Counted from the first letter of the stretch, positions 22,221-35,434 are shown. The stretch: DNA of 64,000 bases from Fistularia commersonii (GCA_037954325.1 JBBMNZ010000043.1:1050001-1114000), one strand, 5' to 3'. Notes: a model not told the origin generated them from the letters alone. Numbers and translations: made by a program.

Positions 22221-22276
22221 GAGCGGATGAGCGGATGAGCGGATGAGCGGATGAGCGGATGAGCGGATGAGCGGAG
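22221..22276 (+). repeat. Local GGATGAGC VNTR, six units
   Basis: A variant octamer GGATGAGC is repeated six times in a row inside the octamer block. The paralogous site at about 53308-53372 has eight. This gives an easily scored copy-number difference between macro-units. Confidence 0.85.
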
Positions 22277-23019
22277 GAGCGGAGGAGCGGAGGAGCGGAG
22301 GAGAGCGGAAGGCCGGCCCACATTTCCCCTATGTCCCGCGGATTGGGAGTACCAGGGCTTGGAGCCTGATACACTTATGTCAAGCGGTCCGGAGTACCAG
22401 GGCCCGGAGCGGGGGAGCGGAAGAGCGGAGGAGCGGAGGAGAGCGGTAGCCCGGCAAACAATTCGCCTAAGTCCCGCGGAGAGGGAGTAACAGGACCTGG
22501 AGCCTGATTCGCTTATGTCTAGCAGTTCAGGAGTACCAGGGCCCGAAGCGGACGAGCGGCGGAGCGGATGAGAGGAGAAGCGGAGGAGAGCGGAAGCCCG
22601 GCCGACAATTCGCCTAAGTCCCGCGGAAAGGGAGTACCAGGGCCTGGAGCCTGATTCGCTTATGGCAAGCAGTTCAGGAGTACCAGGGCCCAGAGCGGAG
22701 GAGCGGAGGAGCGGAGGAGCGGATGAGCGGATGAGCGGTGGAGCGGAGGTGAGCGTAAGCCCGGCCGAATATTCGCCTAAGTCCCGCGGAAAGGGAGTAC
22801 CAGGGCCTGGAGCCTGATTCGCTTATGTCTAGATGTTCAGGAGTACCAGGGCCCGGAGCGGAGGTGCGGAGGAGCGGATGAGAGGAGAAGCGGAGGAGAG
22901 CGGAAGCCCGGCCGACAATTCGCCTAAGTCCCGCGGAGAAGGAGTACCAGGGCCTTGAGCCTGATTCGCTTATGTCCAGCAGTTCAGGAGTACCAGGGCC
23001 GGAACGGAGGAGCGGAGGA

Positions 23020-23968
23020 GCGGAGGAGCGGAGGACCGGAGAAGCGGAGGAGCGGAGGACCGGAGGAGAGCGGAATCCGGCCGACAATTCGCCTGAGTCC
23101 CGCGGAAAGGGAGTACCAGGACCAGAAGCGTGATTTAATGATATCCAGCAGTTCAGGAGTACCAGGGCTGGAGCGGAGGAGCGGACGAGCGGAGGGTTGG
23201 ATGAGTGGAGGAGCGGAGGAGAGCGGAATCCCGGCCCACTTTTTGCCTTAGTCCCGCGGATCTGGAGTACCAGGGACTGGAGCCTGATTCGCTTATGGCA
23301 AGCAGTTCAGGAGTACCAGGGCCCAGAGCGGAGGAGCGGAGGAGCGGAGGACAGGAGAAGCGGAGGAGCGGAGGACCGGAGGAGAGCGGAATCCGGCCGA
23401 CAATTCGCCTGAGTCCCGCGGAAAGGGAGTACCAGGACCAGAAGCGTGATTTAATGATATCCAGCAGTTCAGGAGTACCAGGGCTGGAGCGGAGGAGCGG
23501 ACGAGCGGAGGGTTGGATGAGTGGAGGAGCGGAGGAGAGCGGAAGCCCGGCCCACTTTTTGCCTTAGTCCCGTGGATCTGGAGTACCAGGGACTGGAGCC
23601 TGATTCGCTTATGGCAAGCAGTTCAGGAGTACCAGGGCCCAGAGCGGAGGAGCGGAGGAGCGGAGGACAGGAGAAGCGGAGGAGCGGAGGACCGGAGGAG
23701 AGCGGAATCCGGCCGACAATTCGCCTGAGTCCCGCGGAAAGGGAGTACCAGGACCAGAAGCGTGATTTAATGATATCCAGCAGTTCAGGAGTACCAGGGC
23801 TGGAGCGGAGGAGCGGACGAGCGGAGGGTTGGATGAGTGGAGGAGCGGAGGAGAGCGGAAGCCCGGCCCACTTTTTGCCTTAGTCCCGTGGATCTGGAGT
23901 ACCAGGGACTGGAGCCTGATTCGCTTATGGCAAGCAGTTCAGGAGTACCAGGGCCCAGAGCGGAGGAG
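23020..23968 (+). repeat. 316-bp tandem triplication in octamer block 1
   Basis: GATTTAATG recurs at 23132, 23448 and 23764, exactly 316 bp apart, within three nearly identical copies. The first differs slightly (CCGCGGATCTGG against CCGTGGATCTGG). The triplication is absent from the paralogous part of octamer block 2. Confidence 0.9.
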
Positions 23969-26900
23969 CGGAGGAGCGGAGGAGCGGAGGAGCGGAGGAG
24001 CGGAGGAGCGGAGGAGCCGGAATGAGCGAAAGCCCGGCCGAATATTCGCCTAAGTCCCGCGGAAAGGGAGTACCAGGGCCTGGAGCCTGATTCGCTTATG
24101 TCCAGCAGTTCAGGAGTACCAGGGCCCGGAGCGGAGGTGCGGAGGAGTGGATGAGAGGAGAAGCGGAGGAGCGGAGGAGCGGAGGAGTGGAGGAGCGGAG
24201 AAGCGGAGGAGCGGAGGAGCGGAGGAGCGGAGGAGCGGAGGTGGGGAGGAGCCGAGGAGCGGAGGACCGGAGGAGAGCGGAATCCTGCCGACAATTCGCC
24301 TGAGTCCCGCGGAAAGGGAGTACCAGGGCCTGAAGCGTGATTTAATGAGGTTCAGCAATTCAGGAGTACCAGGGCCAGGTGCGGAGGAGCGGAGGAGGGG
24401 AGGGGCGGATGAGTGGATGAGCGGAGGAGTGGAGGAGAGCGGAAGCCCGGCCGGCAATTCGCCAGAGTCCCGCGGAGAGGGAGTACCAGGGCCTGGAGCC
24501 TGATTCACTTATGTCCAGCAGTTCAGGAGTACCAGGGCCTGGAGCGGAGGATCGGAGGAGCGGAGGAGCGGATGAGCGGATGAGCGGAGGAGCGGATGAG
24601 CGGAGGAGCGGAGGAGCGGAGGAGCGGAGGAGAGCGGAAGCCCGGCCCACATTTCCCCTATGTCGCGCGGATTGTGAGTACCAGGGCTGGGAGCCTGATT
24701 CACTTATGTCAAGCGGTCCGGAGTACCAGGGCCCGGAGCGGATGAGCGGATGACCGGAGGAGCGGAAGAGCGGAGGAGAGCGGAAGCCCGGCCAAAAATT
24801 CGCCTAAGTCCCGCGGAGAGGGAGTACCAGGGCCTGGAACCTAATTCGCTTATGTCCAGCAGTTCAGGAGTACCAGGGCCAGAACGGAGGAGCGGAGGAG
24901 CGAAGGAGCGGAGGAGAGCGGAAGCCCGGCCGGCAATTCGCCTGAGTCCCGCGGAGAGGGAGTACCAGGACCTGGAGCCTGATTCGCTTATGTCTAGCAG
25001 TTCAGGAGTACCAGGGCCCGCAGCGGAGGAGCGGCGGAGCGGATGAGAGGAGAAGCGGAGGAGAGCGGAAGCCCGGCCGACAATTCGCCTAAGTCCCGCG
25101 GATTGGGAGTACCAGGGCCCGGAATGGGGGAGCGGAGGAGCAGATGAGCAGAAGAGCGGAGGAGCGGAGGAGCGGAGGAGCGGAGGAGCGGAGGAGCAGA
25201 TGAGCGGCGGAGCGGAGGTGAGCAGAAGCCCGGCCGAAAATTTGCCTAAGTCCCGCGGAGAGGGAGTACCAAGGCCTGGTACCTGATTCGATTATGTCTA
25301 GCAGTTCAGGAGTACCAGGGCCCGGAGCGGAGGAGCGGATGAGCAGAAGAACGTTTAAGTGGTGGAGCGGAGGAGCGGATGAGCGGAGGAGAGCGGAATC
25401 CGGCCGAAAATTTGCCTGAGTCCCGCGGAAAGGGAGTACCAGGGCCTGGAGCCTGAATCGCTTATGTCCTGCGGTTCCGGAGTACCAGGGCCCACAGCGG
25501 AGGAGCGGAGGAGCGGATGAGCGGATGAGCTTAGGAGAGCGGAAGCCCGGTCGACAATTCGCCTGACTCCAGCGGAGAGGGAGTACCAGGTCCATAAACG
25601 TGATTTAATGATGTTCAGCAATGCAGGTGTACCAGGGCCAGGTGCGGAGGAGCGAAGGAGCGGAGGGGCGGATGAGTGGAGGACCGGATGAGCGGAGGAG
25701 CGGAGGTGAGCGGAAGCCCGGCCGACAATTCGCCTAAGTCCCGCGGAGAAGGAGTACCAGGGCCTTGAGCCTGATTCGCTTATGTCCAGCAGTTCAGGAG
25801 TACAAGGGCCGGAACGGAGGAGCGGAGGAGCGGAGGACCGGAGGACCGGAGGACCGGAGGACCGGAGGACCGGAGGAGAGCGGAATCCGGCCGACAATTC
25901 GCCTGAGTCCCGCGGAAAGGGAGTACCAGGACCAAAAGCGTGATTTAATGATATCCAGCAGTTCAGGAGTACCAGGGCTGGAGCGGAGGAGCGGACGAGC
26001 GGAGGGTTGGATGAGTGGAGGAGCGGAGGAGAGCGGAAGCCCGGCCCACTTTTTGCCTTAGTCCCGCGGATTGGGAGTACCAGGGCCTGGAGCCTGATAT
26101 GCCTATGGCAAGCAGTTCAGGAGTACCAGGGCCCAGAGAGGAGGAGCGGAGGAGCGGAGGAGCGGAGGAGCGGAGGTGAGCGGAAGCCCGGCCGAATATT
26201 CGCCTAAGTCCCGCGTAAAGGGAGTACCAGGGCCTGGAGCCTGTTTCGCTTATGTCCAGCAGTTCAGGAGTACCAGGGCCGGAGGGGAGGAGCGGAGGAG
26301 TGGAGGAGCGGAGGAGCGGAGGAGAGCGGAAGCCCGGCCCACATTTCGCCTGAGTCCCGTGGATTGGGAGTACCAGGGCCTGGAGCCTGATTCGCTTATG
26401 GCAAGCAGTTCAGGAGTACCAGGGCCTAGAGCGGAGGAGCGGAGGAGCGGAGGAGCGGAGGAGCGGAGGAGCGGAGAAGCGGAGGAGAGCGGAAGCCCGG
26501 CCGACAATTCCCCTTAGTCCCGCGGATTGGGAGTACCAGGGCCTGGAGCGGGGGAGCGGAGGAGCAGATGAGCAGAGGAGCGGAGGAGCGGAGGTGCGGA
26601 GGAGGGGAGAAGCGGAAGAGATCGGAAGCCCAGCCGACAATTCTCCTGAGTCCTGCGGAAGGGGATTACCAGGGCCTTCAGCCTGAATCGCTTATGTCTA
26701 GCAGTTCAGGAGTACCAGGGCCCGGAGCGGAGGAGCGGATGAGAGGAGAAGCGGAGGAGAGCGGAAGCCTGGCCGACAATTCGCCTAAGTCCCGCGGATT
26801 GGGAGTACCAGGGCCTGGAGCGGGGGAGCGGAGGAGCAGATGAGCAGAAGAGCGGAGGAGCGGAGGAGCGGAGGAGCGGAGGAGCGGAGGAGCGGAGGAG

Positions 26901-29226
26901 CGGAGGTGAGCGGAAGCCCGGCCGACAATTCGCCTAAGTCACACGGATAGGGAGTACCAGGAAACTGGAGCATGATTCGCTTATGTCCAGCGGTTCGGGA
27001 GTACCAGGGCCTTGAGCGGAGGAGCGGGGGAGCGGAGGAGCGGATGAGCGGATGAGCGGAGGAGCGGAGGTGAGCGGAAGCCCGCGGATTGGGAGCACCA
27101 GGGCCTGGAGCCTTATATGCCTATGGCAAGCAGTTCAGGAGTACCAGGGCCCAGAGAGGAGGAGCGGAGGAGCGGAGGAGCGGAGGAGCGGAGGAGCGGA
27201 GGAGCGGAGGAGCGGAGGTGAGCGGAAGCCCGGCCGACAATTCGCTTGAGTCCCGCGGAAGGGGAGTACCAGGGTCTGGAGCCTGAATCGCTTATGTCCA
27301 GCAGTTCAGGAGTACCAGGGACAGGAGCGGATGAGCGGCAGAGCGGATGAGCGGAAGAACGGAGAAGCGGTGGAGCGGAGGAGCAAAGGAGCGGAGGAGC
27401 GGAGGAGCGGAGGAGCGGATGAGAGGAGAAGCGGAAGAGAGCGGAAGCCCGGCCGACAATACACCTGAGTCCCGCGGAGAGGGAGTACCAGGGCCTGGAG
27501 CCTGATTCACCCAGGTCCAGCAGTTCAGGAGTACCAGGGCCAGTAGCGGATGAGCGGCGGAGCGGATGAGCGGAAGAACGGAGAAGCGGAGGAGCGGAGG
27601 AGCGGAGGAGCAGAGGCGCGGAGGAGCGGAGGAGAGCGGAAGCATGGACCACAATATGCCTAAATCCCGGAGAAAGGGAGTACCAGGGCCTGTAGCGTGA
27701 TTAAATGATGTTCAGCAGTTCAGGAGTACCAGGGCCATTGCGGAGGAGCGGAGGAGCAAAGAAGCGGAGGGGCGGATGAGTGGAGGAGCGGAGGAGAGGG
27801 GAAGCACGGTCCACATTTCGCCAGAGTCCCGCGGATTGGGAGTACCAGGGCCTGGAGCCTGATTCGCCCAGGTCCAGCAGTTCAGGAGTACCAGGGCCAG
27901 CAGCGGATGAGCGGCGGAGCGGATGAGCGGAAGAACGGAGAAGCGGAGGAGCGGAGGAGCGGAGGAGCGGAGGAGCGGAAGAGCAGAGGAGCGGAGGAGC
28001 GGAGGAGAGCGGAAGCCCGTCCGACAATTCGCCTGAGTCCCGCGGAAGGGGAGTACCAGGGTTTGGAGCCTGAATCGCTTATGATCAGCAGTTCAGGAGT
28101 ACCAGGGCCAGGAGCGGAGGAGCGGAGGAGCAGAGTACCGGAGGAGCGGAGGAGCGGAGGAGCGGAGGAGCGGAGGAGCGGAGAAGCGGAGGAGCGGAGG
28201 AGCGGAGGAGCGGAAGAGCGGAGGAGCGGAGGAGTGGAGGAGAGGGGAAGCACGGTCCATATTTCGACAGAGTCCCGCGGATAGGGAGTAACAGGGCTTG
28301 GAGCCTGATTCGCTTATGTCCAGCAGTTCTGGAGTACTAAGGCCCGGAGCGGATCAGTGGCGGAGCGGATGAGTGGAAGAACGGAGAAGCGGTGGAGCGG
28401 TGGAGCGGTGGAGCGGAGGAGCGGAGGAGCAGACTTATGTTTCTCTTCTCAAAGGCGGGGAAGCTTTGGGGCAGCAGGACCCCTTAGACTGGCCAATATG
28501 AGCCTTCTATGGACATAGCTCTCCCGGACGTATGACCGGGGCTCCCGGACCTCTTGGTACATACTTGTGAATGATTGGATGAGCTAATGTTTGTTTGGTT
28601 GTGGATGCTTTTCGGCTAACGCTATTAGCACAGCTATGAAGACTTAAGGTGTGTGTGTGTCTGTGTGTGTGTGTGAGTGTCTTTGTGTGTTTGTGTGAGT
28701 GAGGTTGTTTTGGTGGGGGGGGGGGGGTCGCGGACAGGGAGTACCAGTGCCAAGAGCGGATGAGCTGAGGAGCGGAGGAGGGCAGAAGCCCGGCCCGTGA
28801 TTCGCTTATGTCAAGCGGTTCGGGAATTCCAGGGCCCAAAGCGGAGGAGCGGTGGAGCTGAGCTGTGTGTGTGTCTTTGTGTGTTTGTGTGTCAGTGTGT
28901 TCTTGTGTGTGTATGTGTGAGAGTTTATTTAGGTGGAGGGGGGGAGTACCAGGGCCCATAGCGGAAGAGCGGTGGAGCTGAGAAGCGGAGGAGCGGAGTA
29001 GCGGAAGTATTGTTTCTCCACTCAGAGGCGGGGAAGCTTGGGGGCAGCAGAACCCCTTAGATGGGCTAATATGAGCATTCTCCGGACATAGATCCCCCGG
29101 ACGTATGATTGGAGCTCCCGGACCATTGGGCACACACATGTGAATGAGTGGAAGAGCTAATGTTTGTTTAGTTGTGGATGCGTTTCGGCTAATGCTATTA
29201 GCACAGCTATGATGAGTTAAGGTGTG

Positions 29227-29264
<38 letters not shown>

Positions 29265-31244
29265 TGTGTCTGTGTGTGTGTGTGAGAGTTTGTTTAGGTG
29301 GGGGGGGGTCGCGGACAGGGAGTACCAGGGCCTCGAGCGGATGAGCTGAGGAGCAGAGGAGGGCATAAGCCCAGCCCGTGATTCCCTTATATCCAGCGGT
29401 TCGGGAGTTCCAGGGCCCAAAGCGGAAAAGCGGAGGAGCGGAGAAGCGGAGGAGTGGAGGAGAGCAGAAGCACCTCTCGCAATTCTCCTGAGTTTGCAGG
29501 ATCGGGAGTACCAGGGCCAATAGCGGAGGAGCGGAGGTGTTGAGAAGCGGAGGAGCGGAGGAGCGGAGGAGCGATATTATATTTCTCTTCTCAAAGGCGG
29601 GGAAGCTTGGGGGCAGCAGGACCCCTTAGACCGGCAAATGTGAGCCTTCTCCGGACATAGATGCCCCGGACGTATGACCGGAGATCCAGGACCTCTGGGC
29701 ACATACATTTGAATGAGTGGACGAGCTAATGTTTGTTTGGTTGTGGATGCGTTTCGGCTAATGCTATTAGTACAGCTATGATGACTTAAGGTGTGTGTGT
29801 GTGTGGGTGTTTGTGTGTTTGTGTGTTTTTGTGTTCTTGTGTGTGTGTGTGTGTGTGTGTGTGTTTGTGTGTGTTTGTGGATCGGGAGTACCAGGGCCTA
29901 TAGCGGAGGAGCGGTGGAGCGGAGAAGCGGACCATTGGGCACACACATGTGAATGAGTGGATGAGCTAATGTTTGTTTGGTTGTGGATGCATTTCGGCTA
30001 ATGCTATTAGCACAGCTATCATGACTTAATGTGTGTATGTGTGTCAGTGTGTGTGTGTGTGTGTGTCTTTGTGTATGTGTGTGATAGTTTGTTTTGGTAG
30101 GGGGGGGGGGGGTCACGGACAAGGAGTACCAGGGCACACACATGTGAATGAGTGGAGGAGCTAATGTTTGTTTGGTTGTGGATGCGTTTCGGCTAAAGCT
30201 ATTAGCACAGCTATGAAGACTTAAGGTGTGTGTATGAGTGTATATGTGTGTCTGTGTGTGTGTGAGTGTCTTTGTGTGTGTGAGAGGCTCTTTTGGTGGG
30301 GGGGGGTCGCGGACACGGAGTACCATAGGGCACACACATGTGAATGAGTGGATGAGCTAATGTTTGTTTGGTTGTGGATGCGTTTCGGATAATGCTATTA
30401 GCACAGCTATGATGAGTTAAGGTGTGTGTGTATGTGTGTGTGTGTGTGTGTTTGTGTGTTTTTGTGTGTGTGTGAGTGATTTTGTGTGAGAGTTTGTTTA
30501 GGTGGGGGGGGGAGTACCAGGGCCCATAGCGGAGGAGCGGTGGAGCTGAGAAGCGGAGGAGCGGAGGAGCGGAGGTAATGTTTCTTCTCTCAGAGGCGGG
30601 GAAGCTTGGGGGCAGAACCCCTTAGACGGGCTAATGTGAGCATTCTCCGGACATAGATCCCCCGGTCGTATGATTGGAGCTGCCGGACCATTGGGCACAC
30701 ACATGTGAATGAGTGGATGAGCTAATGTTTGTTTGGTTGTGGATGCGTTTCGGCTAATGCTATTAGCACAGCTAAGATGAGTTAAGGTGTGTGTGTGTGT
30801 GTGTCTGTGTGTGTGTTCGTGTGTGTGTGTGTGTGTGTGTGTGAGTTTGTTTAGGTGGGGGGGGGGCGCGGACAGGGAGTACCAGGGCCTCGAGCAGATG
30901 AGCTGAGGAGCGGAGGAGGGCAGATGCCCGGCCTTGATTCGCTTATGTCCAGCGGTTCGGGAATTCCAGGGCCCAAAGCGGAGGAGCAGTGGTGCTGAGA
31001 AGCGGAGGAGCGGAGGAGCGGAGTAGCAGACGTATAGTTTCTCCTCTCAGAGGCGGGGAAGCTTGGGGGCATCAGAACCCCTTAGACGGGCTAATGTGAG
31101 CATTCTCCGGACATAGATCCCCCGAACGTATGATTGGAGCTCCCGGACCATTGGGCACACACATGTGAATGAGTGGATGAGCTAATGTTTGTTTGGTTGT
31201 GGATGCGTTTCGGCTAATGCTATTAGCACAGCTATGATGAGTTA

Positions 31245-31279
<35 letters not shown>

Positions 31280-31904
31280 TGTTTGTTTGTTTTTGTGTCT
31301 GTGTGAGGGTGGTCATGTGTGTGTGTGTGAGAGTTTGTTTAGGTGGAGGGGGGGTACCAAGGCCCATCGCGGAAGAGCGGTGGAGCGGAGAAGCGGAGGA
31401 ATGGAGGAGCGGAGGTCATTTTTCTCTTCTCAAAGGCAGAGGATGGGAAGTTTGGGGGCAGTCGGACGCTTTAGACCAGCCACTGTGAGCCTTCTCCAGA
31501 TATAGATCCCCCGGACGTATGATTGGAGCTCCCGGACCATTGGGCACACACATGTGAATGAGTGGATGAGCTAATGTTTGTTTGGTAGTGGATGCGTTTC
31601 GGCTAATGCTATTAGCACAGCTATGATGAGTTAAGGTGTGTTTGTGTATGTGTGTGTGTGTGCGTGTGTGTGTTTGTGTGTTTTTGTGTGTGAGTGAGTG
31701 TGTTTAGGTGGGGGGGGGGGTACCAGGGCCCATAGCCGAGGAGCGGTGGAGCTGAGAAGCGGAGGAGCGGAGTAGCGGAGGTATTGTTTCTCCTCTCAGA
31801 GGCGGGGAATCTTGGGAGCTATTAGCACAGGTATGATGACTTAAGGTGTGTGTGTGTGTGCGTGTGTTTTTGTGTTTGTGTGTTGTGTGTTCTTGTGTGT
31901 GTGT

Positions 31905-33697
31905 GTTTGTGTGTGTGTTTGTGTGTGCGTTTGTGTATATGTGTGTGACAATTTGTTTAGGTGGGGGGGGGGGGCGCGGACAGGGGGTAGCTGGGCCTGG
32001 AGCGGATGAGCTGTGGAGCGGATGGAGGGCAAAGGCACGTCCCATAATTCTCCTGAGTCCGGCGGATCGGGAGTACCAGGGCCCATAGCGGAGGAGCGGA
32101 GGAGCGGTGGAGCGGAGAAGCGAACCATTGGGCACACACATGTGAATGAGTGGATGAGCTAATGTTTGTTTGGTTGTGGATGCATTTCGGCTAATGCTAT
32201 TAGCACAACTATGATGACTTAATGTGTGTATGTGTGTCAGTGTGTGTGTGTGTGTGTGAGTGTCTTTGTGTATGTGTGTGATAGTTTGTTTTGGTGGGGG
32301 GGGGGTCGCGGACACGGAGTACCAGGGCACACACATGTGAATGAGTGGATGAGCTAATGTTTGTTTGGTTGTGGATGCGTTTCGGCTAAAGCTATTAGCA
32401 CAGCTATGATGAGTTAAGGTGTGTGTGTATGTGTGTGTGTGTGTGTTTGTGTGTTTTTGTGTGTGTGTGAGTGATTTTGTGTGAGAGTTTGTTTAGGTGG
32501 GGGGGGGGGAGTACCAGGGCCCATAGCGGAGGAGCGGTGGAGCTGAGAAGCGGAGGAGCAGAGGAGCGAAGGTAATGTTTCTTCTCTCAGAGGCGGGGAA
32601 GCTTGGGGGCAGAAGAACCCCTTAGACGGGCTAATGCTCACATTCTCCGGACATAGATCCCCCGGACGTATGATTGGAGCTCCCGGACCATTGGGCACAC
32701 ACATGTGAATGAGTGGATGAGCTAATGTTTGTTTGGTCGTGGATGCGTTTCGGCTAATGCTATTAGCACAGCTATGATGAGTTAAGGTGTGTTTGTGTGT
32801 GTGTTTGTGTGTGTGTTTGTGTGTGCGTTTGTGTATATGTGTGTGACAATTTGTTTAGGTGGGGGGGGGGGCGCGGACAGGGGGTAGCTGGGCCTGGAGC
32901 GGATGAGCTGTGGAGCGGATGGAGGGCAAAGGCACGTCCCATAATTCTCCTGAGTCCGGCGGATCGGGAGTACCAGGGCCCATAGCGGAGGAGCGGAGGA
33001 GCGGTGGAGCGGAGAAGCGAACCATTGGGCACACACATGTGAATGAGTGGATGAGCTAATGTTTGTTTGGTTGTGGATGCATTTCGGCTAATGCTATTAG
33101 CACAACTATGATGACTTAATGTGTGTATGTGTGTCAGTGTGTGTGTGTGTGTGTGAGTGTCTTTGTGTATGTGTGTGATAGTTTGTTTTGGTGGGGGGGG
33201 GGTCGCGGACACGGAGTACCAGGGCACACACATGTGAATGAGTGGATGAGCTAATGTTTGTTTGGTTGTGGATGCGTTTCGGCTAAAGCTATTAGCACAG
33301 CTATGATGAGTTAAGGTGTGTGTGTATGTGTGTGTGTGTGTGTTTGTGTGTTTTTGTGTGTGTGTGAGTGATTTTGTGTGAGAGTTTGTTTAGGTGGGGG
33401 GGGGGGAGTACCAGGGCCCATAGCGGAGGAGCGGTGGAGCTGAGAAGCGGAGGAGCAGAGGAGCGAAGGTAATGTTTCTTCTCTCAGAGGCGGGGAAGCT
33501 TGGGGGCAGAAGAACCCCTTAGACGGGCTAATGCTCACATTCTCCGGACATAGATCCCCCGGACGTATGATTGGAGCTCCCGGACCATTGGGCACACACA
33601 TGTGAATGAGTGGATGAGCTAATGTTTGTTTGGTCGTGGATGCGTTTCGGCTAATGCTATTAGCACAGCTATGATGAGTTAAGGTGTGTTTGTGTGT
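31905..33697 (+). repeat. 897-bp tandem duplication
   Basis: Two direct copies, about 31905-32800 and 32801-33697, agree over the whole length, including rare features (CTAATGCTCACATTCTCC, AGCACAACTATG). Matching points are 897 bp apart. The equivalent region of the other macro-unit (about 60460-61380) has one copy. Confidence 0.85.
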
Positions 33698-34096
33698 GTG
33701 TTTGTGTGTGTGTATGTGTGTGTGTGTGCGTGTGTGTGTTTGTGTGTTTTTGTGTGTGTGTGAGTGTGTTTAGGTGGGGGGGTTACCAGGGCCCATAGCG
33801 GAGGAGCGGTGGAGCTGAGAAGCGGAGTAGCGGAGGTATTTTTTCTCCTCTCAGAGGCGGGGAAGCTTGGGAGCTATTAGCACAGGTATGATGACTTAAG
33901 GTGTGTGTGTGTGTGTGTGTGTTTGTGTGTTTGTGTGTTCTTGTGTGTTTGTGTGTGTGTGTGTGTGTGTTTGTGTGTGCGATTGTGTATATGTGTGTGA
34001 CAGTTTGTTTAGGTGGGGGGGGGGGCGCGGACAGGGGGTAGCTGGGCCTGGAGCGGATGAGCTGTGGAGCGGATGGAGGGCAGAAGCACGTCCCAT

Positions 34097-34492
34097 TCAG
34101 CCGCCGGCAACCATAAAAACCTATCTTTAACTTAAAAACAAACAAAAATGTGCAATATCTCATTTCTGTGCAATATTCAGAAACTGTGCAATATTTCATC
34201 TCATAACAGCTACATTGTGCAATATTTCATCTCATCTCATAACAGCTACACTATAATGTTCCCTTCTATCATACTATTGCGCACTCCTTACCCCACTTGT
34301 TACTAAGACACTTATAGTTTTATCAGTGCTTACTAAGACACTCTATAGTTTCACTGAAACACTTTATAGTTTATAGTTTATTTTTATTTATAATTCTGCC
34401 TTTCTTTTATTATTTATTACTGTTATATTTTCTGTAACTCTGGCACTGCAATTTCCTTCGGGATTAATAAAGTTGTTCTGATTCTTATTCTT
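34097..34492 (+). mobile_element. Non-LTR retroelement 3' tail or SINE-like insertion, unit 1
   Basis: A 396-bp AT-rich insertion within a monomer that otherwise reads GCACGTCCCATAATTCTCC. It contains duplicated TGTGCAATATTTCATCTCA stretches and related CACTTATAGTTT motifs. It ends in GGGATTAATAAAG (AATAAA at 34466-34471), then a short ATTCTT repeat tail. No target duplication is evident. Tails of this kind belong to fish non-LTR elements, but I cannot name the family. An identical-length copy sits at the same satellite position at 61782-62177. Confidence 0.6.
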
Positions 34493-35434
34493 AATTCTCC
34501 TGAGTCCGGCGGATCGGGAGTACCAGGGCCCATAGTGGAGGAGTGGTGGAGCGGAGAAGCGGACCATTGGGCACACACATGTGAATGAGTGGATGAGCTA
34601 ATGTTTGTTTGGTTGTGGATGCGTTCGGCTAATGCTACTAGCACAGCTATGATGACTTAATGTGTGTATGTGTGTCAGTGTGTGTGTGTGTGTGAGTGTC
34701 TTTGTGTATGTGTGTGATAGTTTGTTTTGGTGGGGGGGGGGGTCGCGGACACGGAGTACCAGGGCACACACATGTGAATGAGTGGATGAGCTAATGTTTG
34801 TTTGGTTGTGGATGCGTTTCGGCTAAAGCTATTAGCACAGCTATGAAGACTTAAGGTATGTGTATGTGATTATGTGTGTGTCTGTGTGTGTGTGAGTGTC
34901 TTTGTGTGTGTGTGTGTGTGAGAGAGGCTCTTTTGGTGGGGGGGGGGGTCGTGGACAGGGAGTACCATTGGGCACACACATGTGAATGAGTGGTTTAGCT
35001 AATGTTTGTTTGGTTGTGAATGCGTTTCGGCTAATGCTATTAGCACAGCTATGATAAGTTCAGGTGTGTGTGTATGTGTGTGTGTGTGTGTTTGTGTGTT
35101 TTTGTGTGTGTGTGAGTGATTTTGTGTGAGAGTTTGTTTAGGTGGGGGGGAGGGGGGGGAGTACCAGGGCCCATCGCGGAGGAGCGGTGGAGCTGAGAAG
35201 CGGAGGAGCAGAGGAGCGGAGGTAATGTTTCTTCTCTCAGAGGCGGGGAAGCTTGGGGGCAGAAGAACCCCTTAGACGGGCTAATGTGAGCATTCTCCGG
35301 ACATAGATCACCCGGTAGTATGATTGGAGCTGCCGGACCATTGGGCACACACATGTGAATGAGTGGATGAGCTAATGTTTGTTTGGTTGTGGATGCGTTT
35401 CGGCTAATGCTATTAGCACAGCTAAGATGAGTTA

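Larger units (their letters stand above)
17630..28430 (+). repeat. Octamer satellite block 1 (AGCGGAGG)n with linkers
   Basis: Dozens of composite units, each an array of 2 to about 12 octamers AGCGGAGG plus a linker of about 100 bp: GCGGAAGCCCGGCC, AATTCGCCTRAGTCCCGCGG, GGGAGTACCAGGGCCTGGAG, CCTGATTCGCTTATG, CAGCAGTTCAGGAGTACC. Linkers vary in fixed ways (TGTCCAGC or TGGCAAGC, GATTTAATGATGTTCAG, AAGAACGTTTAAGCGG). The octamer has no stop codon in any of six frames. Forward frames read SGGAEERR and reverse frames PPLLRSSA, which explains every long ORF here. No gene is supported. Confidence 0.95.

Noticed and set aside
17630..28430. CRISPR-like array of regularly spaced repeats
   Set aside because: The parts between repeats are themselves repeated, unit lengths vary, and the context is eukaryotic satellite DNA.
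28507..29520. 337-codon reverse-strand ORF as a protein gene
   Set aside because: It runs through several satellite monomers, including GT tracts read as His-Thr, and changes with GT length. Kept only as a finding to test.
34097..34492. tRNA-derived SINE with an internal promoter
   Set aside because: I could not find convincing A and B boxes at its left end; only the 3' tail features are clear.
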